This document shows positions 27,587-35,719 of a stretch of 64,000 nt of DNA, one piece after another; the first letter of the stretch is position 1; the number at the start of each line of letters is the position of its first letter. A model generated the notes under the pieces. The model saw only the letters and a list, made by a program, of their open reading frames with translations. It made no database searches and was not told the origin of the DNA. A program made the position numbers and the translations under genes. Source of the DNA: J054 sp965221985 (GTDB lineage: Bacteria > Pseudomonadota > Gammaproteobacteria > Steroidobacterales > GCA-2729495); NCBI GenBank assembly GCA_965221985.1, contig OZ244928.1:1364001-1428000 (forward strand). Reading direction: 5' to 3'.

Positions 27587-28442
27587 CGCCCTGGGCTTCT
27601 ACCTTCTTGCGAAAAACCGTCCAACTCGTTTCATTCGGGCGCGTATCATCCAACGGCGGTGGTTCGAAATAGCTGGGATAACGAGCCTCTAACACCGAGC
27701 GCAGGTTTTCAGGTATGGCACGGCGGTCAAATTCACTGGAACCGGTCGCATTAATGATCATTAATCCTGGCTTGGAGCCCATTTGCATCCAGGGTAGCCA
27801 TTGGGCCACACGCGTCCAGGCGATCCACGAGCGTTCAACGCGTTTTTCGGGATTGAGCATCTCATCGGTGTTGTAGAAATTGTTAAAGATCTCCATGGCG
27901 TGGTACGTTCCGCCGACGTATTCTTGAAAATTGCCGCCCAGAGGATTGTCGTAGAACAGAGGCACTTCGCTGCTAAAAGCTAACAGGTCCCCGTAGCGCC
28001 GGGCGGTTATTTCCGTCGCTTCGTCCTCATAGCGAGCTGCACGCATATTGACTGGGTCGTTGGCCACGTGTACGACTTCGACGGTGTCGCCAGTCCAGGG
28101 ATTTTTCCACTGGTCCATGAGTTCGTTGGTTTCCGGGTCTAGATAGAGCATTACTTCGCGCGATACGCTTCGAAAGGCTTGTCCGCGTTCCGCATCATTG
28201 AGCTGGGCGCATTGACGAGTATTGATGCCCAATACGTTAAAAATATGTCGGTCTTTTTCGCCCGGAACACGGCTAAAGGCCCGGCCCTCGAAAATCCCGT
28301 AGCGCGTGATACCTTGGTCCAGAGTGCCGCAGGTGGATTTGGCGCTGATTTCCCAGGCCGTGCGGTCTCTATAGGTTTCGGGGCTCGCGTGGGCTGCTGC
28401 GCCCGCCAGAATAAAAGCGATTAAGAGAATAATTTTGGTCAT
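27579..28442 (-). CDS. Exported DUF1838 family protein (copy 1)
   Basis: A 287-residue protein with a Sec signal (IILLIAFILAGAAAHA). DUF1838 landmarks are SREVMLYLDPETNELMDQW, NPWTGDTVEVVHVANDPVN and WTRVAQWLPWMQMG. The family has no known function. I chose the ATG at 28442, which follows GGGAG with 7-base spacing; the upstream frame overlaps the divergent gpx region. It shares the NPW and WLPWM blocks closely with the copy at 36646 and less with the copy at 29019. It is first in an operon with the CpeT-like gene. Confidence 0.85.
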   Translation of the reverse strand: MTKIILLIAFILAGAAAHASPETYRDRTAWEISAKSTCGTLDQGITRYGIFEGRAFSRVPGEKDRHIFNVLGINTRQCAQLNDAERGQAFRSVSREVMLYLDPETNELMDQWKNPWTGDTVEVVHVANDPVNMRAARYEDEATEITARRYGDLLAFSSEVPLFYDNPLGGNFQEYVGGTYHAMEIFNNFYNTDEMLNPEKRVERSWIAWTRVAQWLPWMQMGSKPGLMIINATGSSEFDRRAIPENLRSVLEARYPSYFEPPPLDDTRPNETSWTVFRKKVEAQGDE

Positions 28443-28530
28443 GGCATTGCTCCCGTGTGAATCTGGATGATACCGCGGGAAGCCACGGCTGGGTGTAGGA
28501 TAGGCTTTCTCTACTAAACGGCGGAGCATC

Positions 28531-29016
28531 ATGAGCAGCTTGCAAGATTTTCAGATCGACGGCATCAACGGTGGCGAGAACTTGGTGCCATCCTTGGCTG
28601 GGAAGTTGGTGCTACTGGTAAACGTCGCGAGTCGTTGCGGTCTAACTCCTCAGTATGACGGTTTACAAGCTTTACAGCGGGAACTCGTTAGGGAAAGGTT
28701 TACCGTTCTGGGAATTCCCTGTAATCAATTTGGCGAGCAGGAACCCGGTAGCGAAGATGAAATCCTTGAATTTTGTAGCAGTACTTATCAAGTGGATTTC
28801 CCCATGACCTGCAAGGTCGACGTAAACGGCCCTAACCGTCATCCTCTCTATAACTGGCTGACCAGCAGCGAAGGTGGCTTTCCTGGCGATATAGAATGGA
28901 ACTTCGAAAAGTTCTTGTTGGATCGCGACGGTAAAATCAGGAAGCGCTATCCGCCAGCGACACCGCCCGATGACAAGGGTCTGCTACAAGACGTGGCGGA
29001 TTTACTGGACGACTGA
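28531..29016 (+). CDS. Glutathione peroxidase family thiol peroxidase
   Basis: A 161-residue protein that reduces hydroperoxides. Cys36 in NVASRCGLTPQY is the peroxidatic residue (cysteine, not selenocysteine). The catalytic Gln lies in a GIPCNQFGEQEPG block and Trp-Asn in WNFEKFLLDRDG. A resolving Cys is possible in the FCSSTY segment, as in thioredoxin-dependent forms. No signal peptide. The Tat-exported DUF1838 gene begins 2 bases after the stop, so they are co-expressed. Confidence 0.95.
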   Translation: MSSLQDFQIDGINGGENLVPSLAGKLVLLVNVASRCGLTPQYDGLQALQRELVRERFTVLGIPCNQFGEQEPGSEDEILEFCSSTYQVDFPMTCKVDVNGPNRHPLYNWLTSSEGGFPGDIEWNFEKFLLDRDGKIRKRYPPATPPDDKGLLQDVADLLDD

Positions 29017-29018
29017 AA

Positions 29019-29876
29019 ATGCTAATCTCTTCCGCGCCATTGACGCGCCGGCGTCTGTTGCAAGCGGTTGGCCTGGCCCCATTGGCTGCTGCCGCGCAGG
29101 AATCGCAATCCTTTGATGTCGACGACCCGCGGGCTCTGTTGTCGGCCTTTAGGCGCTTACGATTTGCGGCTCACGGCAGGCCGGTATTCTGGTGGTTGCG
29201 GGTGGCTAAGTACGGCGTAGTGAATGGCGAGCTCACGCATCTGTACGACATGCACATTGCGACGATTTTCCAAGCCGAAGATACCGACGATGGCTTCAGC
29301 GTGGTTTCCTTGGAGTTAATTTACTCCGTGGACCCGGTGGGTGGTGAACTATTGAATGAATTGGTTAACCCCTACACTGGCGCGCGCTTGCCCTGGAAGC
29401 ATACGCCGGTCGGTCCCGCGCGGGTCAACTACAGTACCGACGGTATCGAGCTACCCACCGAGCTGCCTGGCGTGGACATCGAGATGACGCACAGTCTGAA
29501 TAGCGGACTTGTCCAAGGTGGCCAAGTTTGGTTGCAAGATGACAATAGCGCAGTCGTCACAAGCCGCGAGGGTGACGAGCCACCCTTCAGGGTCAACGAC
29601 CATTCGACTTTTCTAGGCCGCGTGGCTGATTTGGCCGATGACACTAATGCCAGCCCGCTCTGTAGCCTTGCTTTTCAGTCTGTCACGAGTTGGCAAAAGC
29701 CCCTGCGTATGGGCCGGCGTCCGGGCACGATGATCAGCCGAGGATTCGGTGCAAAAGTGGCATCCTACGAGGAGTTGCCCGCGAAGGTCCGCGGATTCAT
29801 CGCGCGGGAGCATCCGGAAATAGCGCGCGATCCGGCGGCAGCGCTGCGCCGCAACCCCTATCGATTCGAGCACTAA
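29019..29876 (+). CDS. DUF1838 family protein with Tat-like signal (copy 2)
   Basis: A 285-residue protein starting with TRRRLLQAVGLAPLAAAAQ, a twin-arginine-like signal. The body is a divergent DUF1838 member: LELIYSVDPVGGELLNEL, VNPYTG and, near the C-terminus, SWQKPLRMGRRPGTMISRG replace the blocks seen in copies 1 and 3. It lacks the NDPVN block. Location two bases after gpx suggests a common transcript and perhaps a link to peroxide or redox stress. Function unknown. Confidence 0.8.
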   Translation: MLISSAPLTRRRLLQAVGLAPLAAAAQESQSFDVDDPRALLSAFRRLRFAAHGRPVFWWLRVAKYGVVNGELTHLYDMHIATIFQAEDTDDGFSVVSLELIYSVDPVGGELLNELVNPYTGARLPWKHTPVGPARVNYSTDGIELPTELPGVDIEMTHSLNSGLVQGGQVWLQDDNSAVVTSREGDEPPFRVNDHSTFLGRVADLADDTNASPLCSLAFQSVTSWQKPLRMGRRPGTMISRGFGAKVASYEELPAKVRGFIAREHPEIARDPAAALRRNPYRFEH

Positions 29877-29934
29877 TCACCAATCCTTTTGAAGGCTGTG
29901 CGCGAAGGTCCTTGCTCAGGCAGAATGCGCGCCC

Positions 29935-31113
29935 ATGACCCAGATCTCTAATCTAGAGCCCAACGTCGACTTGCTCGAGCACGAGGGCCGGCGCATCTAC
30001 TTGGTTGGGACTGCTCATGTCAGCGAGACCAGCGCTGATTTGGTGGAAAAAGTCATCCGTGAGCATCAGCCGGATACGGTCTGCGTGGAACTCTGCGCGT
30101 CTCGTTTTGACGCGCTGTCGAATCCCGATCGCTGGAAGGAGACGGATTTGTATTCCGTGATCCGGAGCGGACGGGCCTATGTACTGATGGCCCAGTTGGC
30201 CTTGTCTTCCTTTCAGCGGAAGTTGGCCAAAGAATTTCGTCTGCGTCCGGGCGAAGAAATGCATCGTGCCATCGCAGTCGCCGAGGAGCTGGGTAGCAAA
30301 CTGGAGTTAGTTGATCGAGACATCCGTACCACGCTAAAGCGTGCTTGGTCCAGCGCGGGTTTTGGCGCCATGCTTAAGATGGCCTGGTCCATGTTCTTGT
30401 CCATGTTTAGCCACGAGCCCGTCACCGAGGAACAAATTGAAAAACTAAAGGGCAGCGATGAGCTGGCATTGATGCTTGACGAGTTTTCTGGTGCGTTGCC
30501 GGGCGTTAAGACCGCGCTAATCGATGAACGCGATCAATACTTAGCTGCAAAAATTCGTGCCAGCACCGGGGAAAAAATCGTTGCGGTGGTGGGCGCGGGG
30601 CATGTGCCGGGTATTAAGCGCGTGTTTGGCCAGGAGATTGACCTTGAATCCCTGGAAGTTATGCCGCCACCGAATCCGACGGGCCGGATTATTGCCTGGG
30701 CAATCCCAATTATTCTGCTGTGCCTGGTCGTCGCCGGATTCGCCTTTTCGGGTCGTGAAACTGGCGAGCAAATGATCGTGGCCTGGATTTTGGCAAATGG
30801 AATATCCGCGGCCGTCGGCACCTTGTTGGCCTTGGCTCATCCAGTAACAGTCCTGGCCGCCTTCTTTGCGGCACCCGTCACGTCCCTAAATCCAACCATT
30901 GCGGCGGGTTGGGTATGCGGCTTGGTGGAAGCTTGGATACGAAAACCTCGAGTTCGCGATCTGGAAGAGGTTGCAGAGGATGTCGGCTCCATACGCGGTA
31001 TCTGGCGTAACCGTGTCACCCGCGTTCTGCTGGTTGTCGTCCTGGCCAATCTCGGTAGTTCCGTAGGCACCTTCATAGGTGTCGGTTGGATCGTTTCCCT
31101 ATTTGGTGACTAG
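29935..31113 (+). CDS. TraB family membrane protein
   Basis: A 392-residue protein of the TraB/PrgY (GumN-related) superfamily. The N-terminal domain has YLVGTAHVSETSADLV and VCVELCASRFDAL, with the conserved GTAHVS and ERD (ALIDERDQYLA) segments and AVVGAGHVPGI, all proposed active-site blocks of a metal-dependent fold. The C-terminal third has four or so helices. Related Enterococcus proteins lower pheromone activity; the bacterial chromosomal role is unknown. FrnE-like gene follows 9 bases later. Confidence 0.9.
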   Translation: MTQISNLEPNVDLLEHEGRRIYLVGTAHVSETSADLVEKVIREHQPDTVCVELCASRFDALSNPDRWKETDLYSVIRSGRAYVLMAQLALSSFQRKLAKEFRLRPGEEMHRAIAVAEELGSKLELVDRDIRTTLKRAWSSAGFGAMLKMAWSMFLSMFSHEPVTEEQIEKLKGSDELALMLDEFSGALPGVKTALIDERDQYLAAKIRASTGEKIVAVVGAGHVPGIKRVFGQEIDLESLEVMPPPNPTGRIIAWAIPIILLCLVVAGFAFSGRETGEQMIVAWILANGISAAVGTLLALAHPVTVLAAFFAAPVTSLNPTIAAGWVCGLVEAWIRKPRVRDLEEVAEDVGSIRGIWRNRVTRVLLVVVLANLGSSVGTFIGVGWIVSLFGD

Positions 31114-31122
31114 GTTTTAGGC

Positions 31123-31764
31123 ATGACTGAAGTCAATATTGAAGTAATCTCCGATCCCGTTTGTCCCTGGTGCTACATTGGTAAGCGTCGCCTAGAACGG
31201 GCCTTGGCCGAGCGTCCGGGAATAGCGGCCACGATACGCTGGTCGCCTTATCAATTGAGTCCCGATATGCCGCGCGAAGGTCGCGACCGGCAAGAGCACT
31301 ATGCGCAGATTTTTGGCGAGGAACGGGCCCGCATGATCATGGAAAGCATGGCGGATACCGCGCGTGGGGAGGGCCTGAGCTTTCAGGTAAAGCCGGGTGC
31401 ACGGTCGCCGAATACTTTGTCGGCTCACTTGCTGATGCATTGGGCGGAGCAGGTAGGGGATATTGATTTATCGATGTTGGCCGAAAAGATATTCGCCGCT
31501 CATCACTGCTTTAGCGAAGATTTGGGCGATCCAGAAGTGCTCGCACGACTAGCCGCTGAAGTCGGCATGGATGCAGACCAAGTGCGTGGTGATTTAGCTG
31601 CCGGCAAAGATGAAGAAACCGTTCGCGATAGGATTAGCCAAGCCGCGGGACGCGGTGTTTCCGGTGTGCCATTTTTTGTGTTCAATGAACGCTATGCTGT
31701 GTCGGGGGCTCAACCTACCGAGGCATTGGTCGAATTGCTAGATCGCTTGGCGCAGATCACCTAG
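31123..31764 (+). CDS. DsbA family (FrnE-like) oxidoreductase
   Basis: A 213-residue cytoplasmic thioredoxin-fold protein with a large helical insertion. Cys14 and Cys17 form the CPWC motif after VISDPV. The C-terminal RGVSGVPFFVFNERYAVSGAQ block holds the cis-proline (GVPFF). FrnE-like proteins act in thiol redox or polyketide chemistry; here the position after the TraB gene gives no more detail. No signal peptide is present. Confidence 0.93.
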   Translation: MTEVNIEVISDPVCPWCYIGKRRLERALAERPGIAATIRWSPYQLSPDMPREGRDRQEHYAQIFGEERARMIMESMADTARGEGLSFQVKPGARSPNTLSAHLLMHWAEQVGDIDLSMLAEKIFAAHHCFSEDLGDPEVLARLAAEVGMDADQVRGDLAAGKDEETVRDRISQAAGRGVSGVPFFVFNERYAVSGAQPTEALVELLDRLAQIT

Positions 31765-31816
31765 CGATCCATGTCACAGCCCATGTTTGGATTCACCGCG
31801 CCGCCGATCTCACAAT

Positions 31817-31892
31817 CTGGTGCCGGTCATTAGTTTATTAGTTTTAGCTTATTAGTGCTAAGAAAAACTTATAAACTAATGACCGGTACCAG
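31817..31892. repeat. Long imperfect inverted repeat between convergent genes
   Basis: Arms of 29 bases (31817-31845 and 31864-31892) match at 27 positions; the 18-base spacer also contains a TTAGC/GCTAA pair, so the fold is nearly continuous. Read outward to inward, each arm carries TCTGGTRCCGGTCATTAG, which in frame encodes S-G-A/T-G-H-stop. On the minus strand this is the real end of the neighbouring lipoprotein gene. On the plus strand it ends a 20-codon ORF (31771-31833) without other support. It may act as a bidirectional terminator, or be a palindromic element inserted at a gene end. Confidence 0.8.
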
Positions 31893-32583
31893 AAGTCCGA
31901 TCCACCAAGCCGCCAATCTCAAGCCCGGGTTCTGCCTTGCCGCGTAACAGTGCTGACAAATAGTTCGGCGCGAGGAAGTGGCAGTAATGCACGCCGCGAA
32001 ATCTAGCGGGCGCTGCGGCGAATTGCGGGTCGCTAAAGTTGACCTGAAAGCCTTTACTGCGAATATGTAGCCTACCGGTGTCATCGACCCAGGTGGCCTT
32101 GTAGGGTGCGAGCCAATCCGGGCCCGTTCGGCCGGGCTCGTCCTTGTTGAACACTGTTTCCCTCGGTTCAAAGATCGGTTGCGGATACACCATCTTAGCC
32201 GGCGGAATCTCTTGAGCTAACAGCTTGTAGACGGCTCGATTCATGTCTTGGCACAGACCATCCGGCCCGGCTGTGCCCGCACCGAAGGTTAAATTGAGAT
32301 GATCCGCGCTTTTCAGCTTGCAAGAGATGCCGTATACCTTGCCGTCGTCGGTGGCCCAGTTGATTTGTTGAATCTCGGGCCCTTCAATCACCGCCTTGGA
32401 TTTCACAAAGGCCATGAAATCATCATGGACAATGAGCCGCATCGCTTGATCCGTGCGCGTTACCAAGCGTTGGGCCGTCAAACAATAGCTCTCCACGGCA
32501 GGTAGCTCGCTTAGAGTAGGTGGCGGCGCCGTGGCACAACCGGTGAGTATTAACAGAGGCCCGACAAAACTAAGCCGTTGCAA
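31876..32583 (-). CDS. Hypothetical lipoprotein, 235 residues
   Basis: Not recognised. The N-terminus has a short signal with lipobox LTGC, so it is probably lipid-anchored. The body is beta-rich with several cysteines (SYCLTAQ, YGISCKL, GLCQDMN, HYCHFLAP). The C-terminal residues SGTGH and the stop lie inside a long inverted repeat. Its start overlaps the upstream redoxin gene by 14 bases, which suggests coupled translation and a possible redox context. Confidence 0.72.
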   Translation of the reverse strand: MQRLSFVGPLLILTGCATAPPPTLSELPAVESYCLTAQRLVTRTDQAMRLIVHDDFMAFVKSKAVIEGPEIQQINWATDDGKVYGISCKLKSADHLNLTFGAGTAGPDGLCQDMNRAVYKLLAQEIPPAKMVYPQPIFEPRETVFNKDEPGRTGPDWLAPYKATWVDDTGRLHIRSKGFQVNFSDPQFAAAPARFRGVHYCHFLAPNYLSALLRGKAEPGLEIGGLVDRTSGTGH

Positions 32584-33139
32584 CGGCCGGTCTCCACTTT
32601 ATATTGCAGCCCATGCTGGGCACTTGGTCTTGAGTTGGAGCTTCACCATCTAATAGGGCGTCAACGGCCGCGCGTAGATCATCGCCCGTTACCGCGATAT
32701 TGTTTCCCGGGCGGCTGGCATCAAACTGGCCACGATAAACCAACACACGCTGTTCGTCATACAGGAAAAAATCCGGCGTGCAGGCAGCCGCGTAAGCGCG
32801 GGCAACTTCTTGACTGCGGTCGAACAAATACGGAAAACAATAGCCGGCGGCCAGCGCTTCCGCACGCATGGACGCGGGGTTGTCGTCTGGATAACTATCA
32901 GCATCATTGGCGTTAATGGCCACTACCGCGAGTCCTCGCGCTTGATACTCCTTGGCGAAGGCAACGAAGCCAGATCGAATATGTTTTACATAGGGGCAGT
33001 GATTGCACCAAAACGCCACGAGCAGCGCGGGCGAGGAGGAAAAATCATCTCGTCGCACGATGTTGCTGTTGATGTCCGGCAACGCGAAGTCAGCCGCCGG
33101 TCGCCCCAGGCTGGGCATTGACGAGGGTGTTAGTGCCAT
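32570..33139 (-). CDS. Redoxin/thioredoxin family protein
   Basis: A 189-residue cytoplasmic protein of the AhpC/TSA-redoxin group. The motif FWCNHCPYVKHI carries Cys45 and Cys48; AVVAINANDADSYPDD and TPDFFLYDEQRVLVYRGQFD are conserved blocks in this subgroup of small thioredoxin-like proteins. Likely a thiol reductase or peroxide-related protein; partner unknown. It is followed with overlap by the hypothetical lipoprotein gene. Confidence 0.92.
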   Translation of the reverse strand: MALTPSSMPSLGRPAADFALPDINSNIVRRDDFSSSPALLVAFWCNHCPYVKHIRSGFVAFAKEYQARGLAVVAINANDADSYPDDNPASMRAEALAAGYCFPYLFDRSQEVARAYAAACTPDFFLYDEQRVLVYRGQFDASRPGNNIAVTGDDLRAAVDALLDGEAPTQDQVPSMGCNIKWRPAVATA

Positions 33140-33210
33140 TTGCAGTAAACCTCTAGACTTGTGGGCATGCTATAACTGTCGGACAGGCTAGCGGTAGAGG
33201 ACGCGGGCGA

Positions 33211-33642
33211 ATGCAGCATTTCATCCCACTACTGGTACTCAGTGCCTTCTTTAGTTTTGCCAATGCCACGGACGCAGACGCAGATCTCGATTTCGTGGAG
33301 AACTGCGTCAGCATCGCGCGCATTGATCATACGAAAATCATCGACGATCAGACAATCGTTTTTTATATGCGTGGTGACGATATTTATGTCAATAATTTGC
33401 CGAAGCGTTGCCCCGGCCTAAAGCGGGCAGATAGTTACAGCTACCGTACATCAATCAGCCAACTATGCAATGTGGATCTGATTCGCGTGCTGGATAGCTT
33501 TGCCGGCGACTTACCGCGGCCAGGCGTCGCCTGCGGCCTGGGCAAATTCACCCTGAGTAGCCCAGAAGCCGTAGAGCTATTGCTGGCGGAACCGGACGTC
33601 GAGCCCGACCCCGAGGCCATTGCAGCACCGGATGTAGAGTAG
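33211..33642 (+). CDS. DUF6491-like exported protein
   Basis: A 143-residue protein with a Sec signal ending NATD. The body has the pattern CVSIARIDHTKIIDDQTIVFYM, YVNNLPKRCPGL and SYRTSISQLCNVDLIRVL, matching a family of small Cys-containing periplasmic proteins (DUF6491). Two cysteine pairs may form disulfides. The C-terminal 25 residues are acidic and proline-rich. Function unknown. Confidence 0.78.
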   Translation: MQHFIPLLVLSAFFSFANATDADADLDFVENCVSIARIDHTKIIDDQTIVFYMRGDDIYVNNLPKRCPGLKRADSYSYRTSISQLCNVDLIRVLDSFAGDLPRPGVACGLGKFTLSSPEAVELLLAEPDVEPDPEAIAAPDVE

Positions 33643-33733
33643 CCTGCGAGGGCTGATGCAATTTTCTCTATGATGCGCACTGCAAACTGATAGTTAGGAA
33701 CATTAATTTCTAATATTTCAATAAGTTAGATAG

Positions 33734-33949
33734 CTATTACCTAAGATTCTCACCTGCGGTAGCGGATGCTTCGACAGCCCGCAAGCTGGCGCGTCGATGT
33801 TGGTCGTGAACTTCGCCAATCCGGATTCCGGGCCAACGACGCCGCCCACGACTCCGCCTAGCAGTGGCGGCGGTGCCATGGGTGGGATCTCCCTGGCGGT
33901 TTTGCTAATGCTTGGCTTTGTGCGGCGGCGACTAAAGCTCGGTTTTTAG
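33734..33949 (+). pseudogene. 3' remnant of a GlyGly-CTERM surface protein gene
   Basis: The open frame from the stop at 33731 to TAG 33947 has no credible start. It encodes LTCGSGCFDSPQAGAS, then a PTTPPTTPP linker, then SSGGGAMGG, a hydrophobic helix and RRR. That is the GlyGly-CTERM sorting signal, cut by rhombosortase in bacteria that secrete such proteins by type II secretion. The upstream 90 bases are AT-rich with no coding sign, so the 5' part of the gene appears deleted. The stop overlaps the convergent gene by 4 bases. Confidence 0.7.
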
Positions 33950-34542
33950 TCGTTGTCCTTCGGCCGGGCTAAGGACTCGCTGAATTCTTTGGGAACTTGG
34001 TCTTCCAGCATACGGCGCACCATGGTCAGAGGTGCCATGGGGGCCTCCGCGTAGGCCACCAGTTTCCAATCGCCGTCGACTTTCCGCAGCACAGCCATGA
34101 CTCGGTCCCAACTGGACATGGCGGCCTGCCGTTTCACTTTGATGTCGAAGCGCAGGTGATAAGTCGCGACGGCTAAATCCTCGCTTAGGTAGCTGGCGCG
34201 CACGTCGGAATATTCATTGTAGATTCCATCAAGAATTTGCACACCCGGCACCGGATTGAAATATTTATTGATTCGATCCCAACCGTGCATGGGCGGATCA
34301 ACTTCTTCGGCCATGTAAATCGCGCCATCAAATTGCTTGTCCCACATGGCCAGCACAGTGTCGTAGTCCATGCGGTTGTAGGCTTTGGCGTATTCGTTCA
34401 AGAATGCTTGGATTTCCGTGCCCAGCTCGGCATCCGTGCTCTCCGGAATCCGCGAGAAATCGTCATGGGCGCCAGGCCATGCAATGCCGGAAACCACTAT
34501 GCTGAGTATCGCCAATCCGGCTTTGAGTCCTATGCTGCGCAT
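33946..34542 (-). CDS. Exported NTF2/SnoaL-like protein
   Basis: A 198-residue protein with a Sec signal (GLKAGLAILSIVVSGIAWPGA). The body has the cone-shaped NTF2-like pattern: EIQAFLNEYAKAYNRMDYDTVLAMW helix start, GWDRINKYF and an ending WDRVMAVLRKVDGDWKLVAYAEA strand pair. Such domains bind small hydrophobic ligands or act as isomerases or dehydratases. The ATG at 34542 follows AGGAGA at 7 bases. It is divergent from the luciferase-like gene at 34625. Confidence 0.82.
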   Translation of the reverse strand: MRSIGLKAGLAILSIVVSGIAWPGAHDDFSRIPESTDAELGTEIQAFLNEYAKAYNRMDYDTVLAMWDKQFDGAIYMAEEVDPPMHGWDRINKYFNPVPGVQILDGIYNEYSDVRASYLSEDLAVATYHLRFDIKVKRQAAMSSWDRVMAVLRKVDGDWKLVAYAEAPMAPLTMVRRMLEDQVPKEFSESLARPKDND

Positions 34543-34624
34543 TGTTGTTCTCCTATTGGGAAACACTCTGGATTATGCCGCTCCCGCCATGGGATTCGGC
34601 TAGGATCTAACTCCGTGCCGCCCA

Positions 34625-35665
34625 ATGGATGATGACATGACCGAATTTGGTATCGTGATGGAGGCCTCCCCCGGGTATACCGCAAAGCTGGCCGCTGAGA
34701 TTGAATCCATGGGCTTCGATTTGCTTTTGTGTCCCGATACTCAGAATCTAAGTCCCGATCCCTTCGCCCAGCTGGCCCTAGCTGCGCAGACCACCGAGCG
34801 CATCAAACTGGGTACGGGCGTGACGAATCCAGTCACCCGTGATGTCGCAGTAACGGCTACGGCGCTGGCGACACTACAAGCTGAGTCCAATGGCCGGGTG
34901 GTTTGCGGTATCGGCCGCGGCGATTCCTCCGCGGAGCATATTGGCATTCGCAATGCAACGACTGCCCAATTAAAAACTTTTGTGCAACGCCTGCAGGCCT
35001 ATGGTCGCGGTGAGACCGTGGACCGCGACGGGACGCCGTCTCGACTACGCTGGTTTGACTCATTGAGTGTCGATCCGTTTCCGGTGGATATTGCCTGTAC
35101 AGGACCTAAGACCATTGCAATGGCCACGGATGTCGGTGACCGTGTCAGTTTCGCGGTGGGTAGCGCGCCGGAACGGCTGCGCTGGGCTATGGACACGGCC
35201 CTGGCACGCTTAGCGGAAACGGGCCGCGCGCGTGAAAACATTCGTATCGGTGCCTACGTAAATTTGGTTTGCGATCATGATGAGGAGCGCGCCATCAATT
35301 TAGGCCGTATGATTTCCGGCATGGTGGCGCACTTCGCGGGGATGAAAAATGCGCCACTGGATCATCTGCCACCTCAACTGCGGCCCATGGCCGAACACAT
35401 GCAGTCGGAATACGATATGGCGCATCATGCCCAGGAAGAGGGCAAGCATCTCACGGAAGTCAGCGACGATTTCGTCGAATGGTTTTCCATTTGTGGAGGG
35501 CCGCAAAAATGTCTGGAACGTCTGCAAGTTCTAATCAATCTGGGCTTGGATCATGTCTATCTGCTTGGTGGTTCCCCAGTTCCTCATCCCCATGGCGAGC
35601 GCCAGGCGGCTATGGTCCAGCAAAGCCGCCTGTTTGCCGCTGAAGTCTTGCCGCAACTGCGTTAG
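34625..35665 (+). CDS. LLM class (luciferase-like) flavin-dependent oxidoreductase
   Basis: A 346-residue TIM-barrel monooxygenase or F420-dependent reductase. Landmarks are ESMGFDLLLCPDTQNL, TTERIKLGTGVTNPVTR, VVCGIGRGDSSAEHIG and ACTGPKTIAMATDVGDRV. The cofactor (FMNH2 or F420) cannot be told apart by eye; the GxGRGDSS block resembles the methylene-H4MPT-reductase-like branch. A second ATG at 34637 is possible. It lies beside a leftward locus that contains a second member (38828). Confidence 0.9.
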   Translation: MDDDMTEFGIVMEASPGYTAKLAAEIESMGFDLLLCPDTQNLSPDPFAQLALAAQTTERIKLGTGVTNPVTRDVAVTATALATLQAESNGRVVCGIGRGDSSAEHIGIRNATTAQLKTFVQRLQAYGRGETVDRDGTPSRLRWFDSLSVDPFPVDIACTGPKTIAMATDVGDRVSFAVGSAPERLRWAMDTALARLAETGRARENIRIGAYVNLVCDHDEERAINLGRMISGMVAHFAGMKNAPLDHLPPQLRPMAEHMQSEYDMAHHAQEEGKHLTEVSDDFVEWFSICGGPQKCLERLQVLINLGLDHVYLLGGSPVPHPHGERQAAMVQQSRLFAAEVLPQLR

Positions 35666-35719
35666 TAGCTGTGATCGGGTTCACAGGCGCCAGGCTGTGA
35701 TAAGCCTAAGCTTGCTAGT

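Noticed and set aside
31117..31764. FrnE-like protein as a periplasmic DsbA
   Set aside because: No signal peptide precedes the CPWC motif at residue 14, so a cytoplasmic FrnE-type role fits better.
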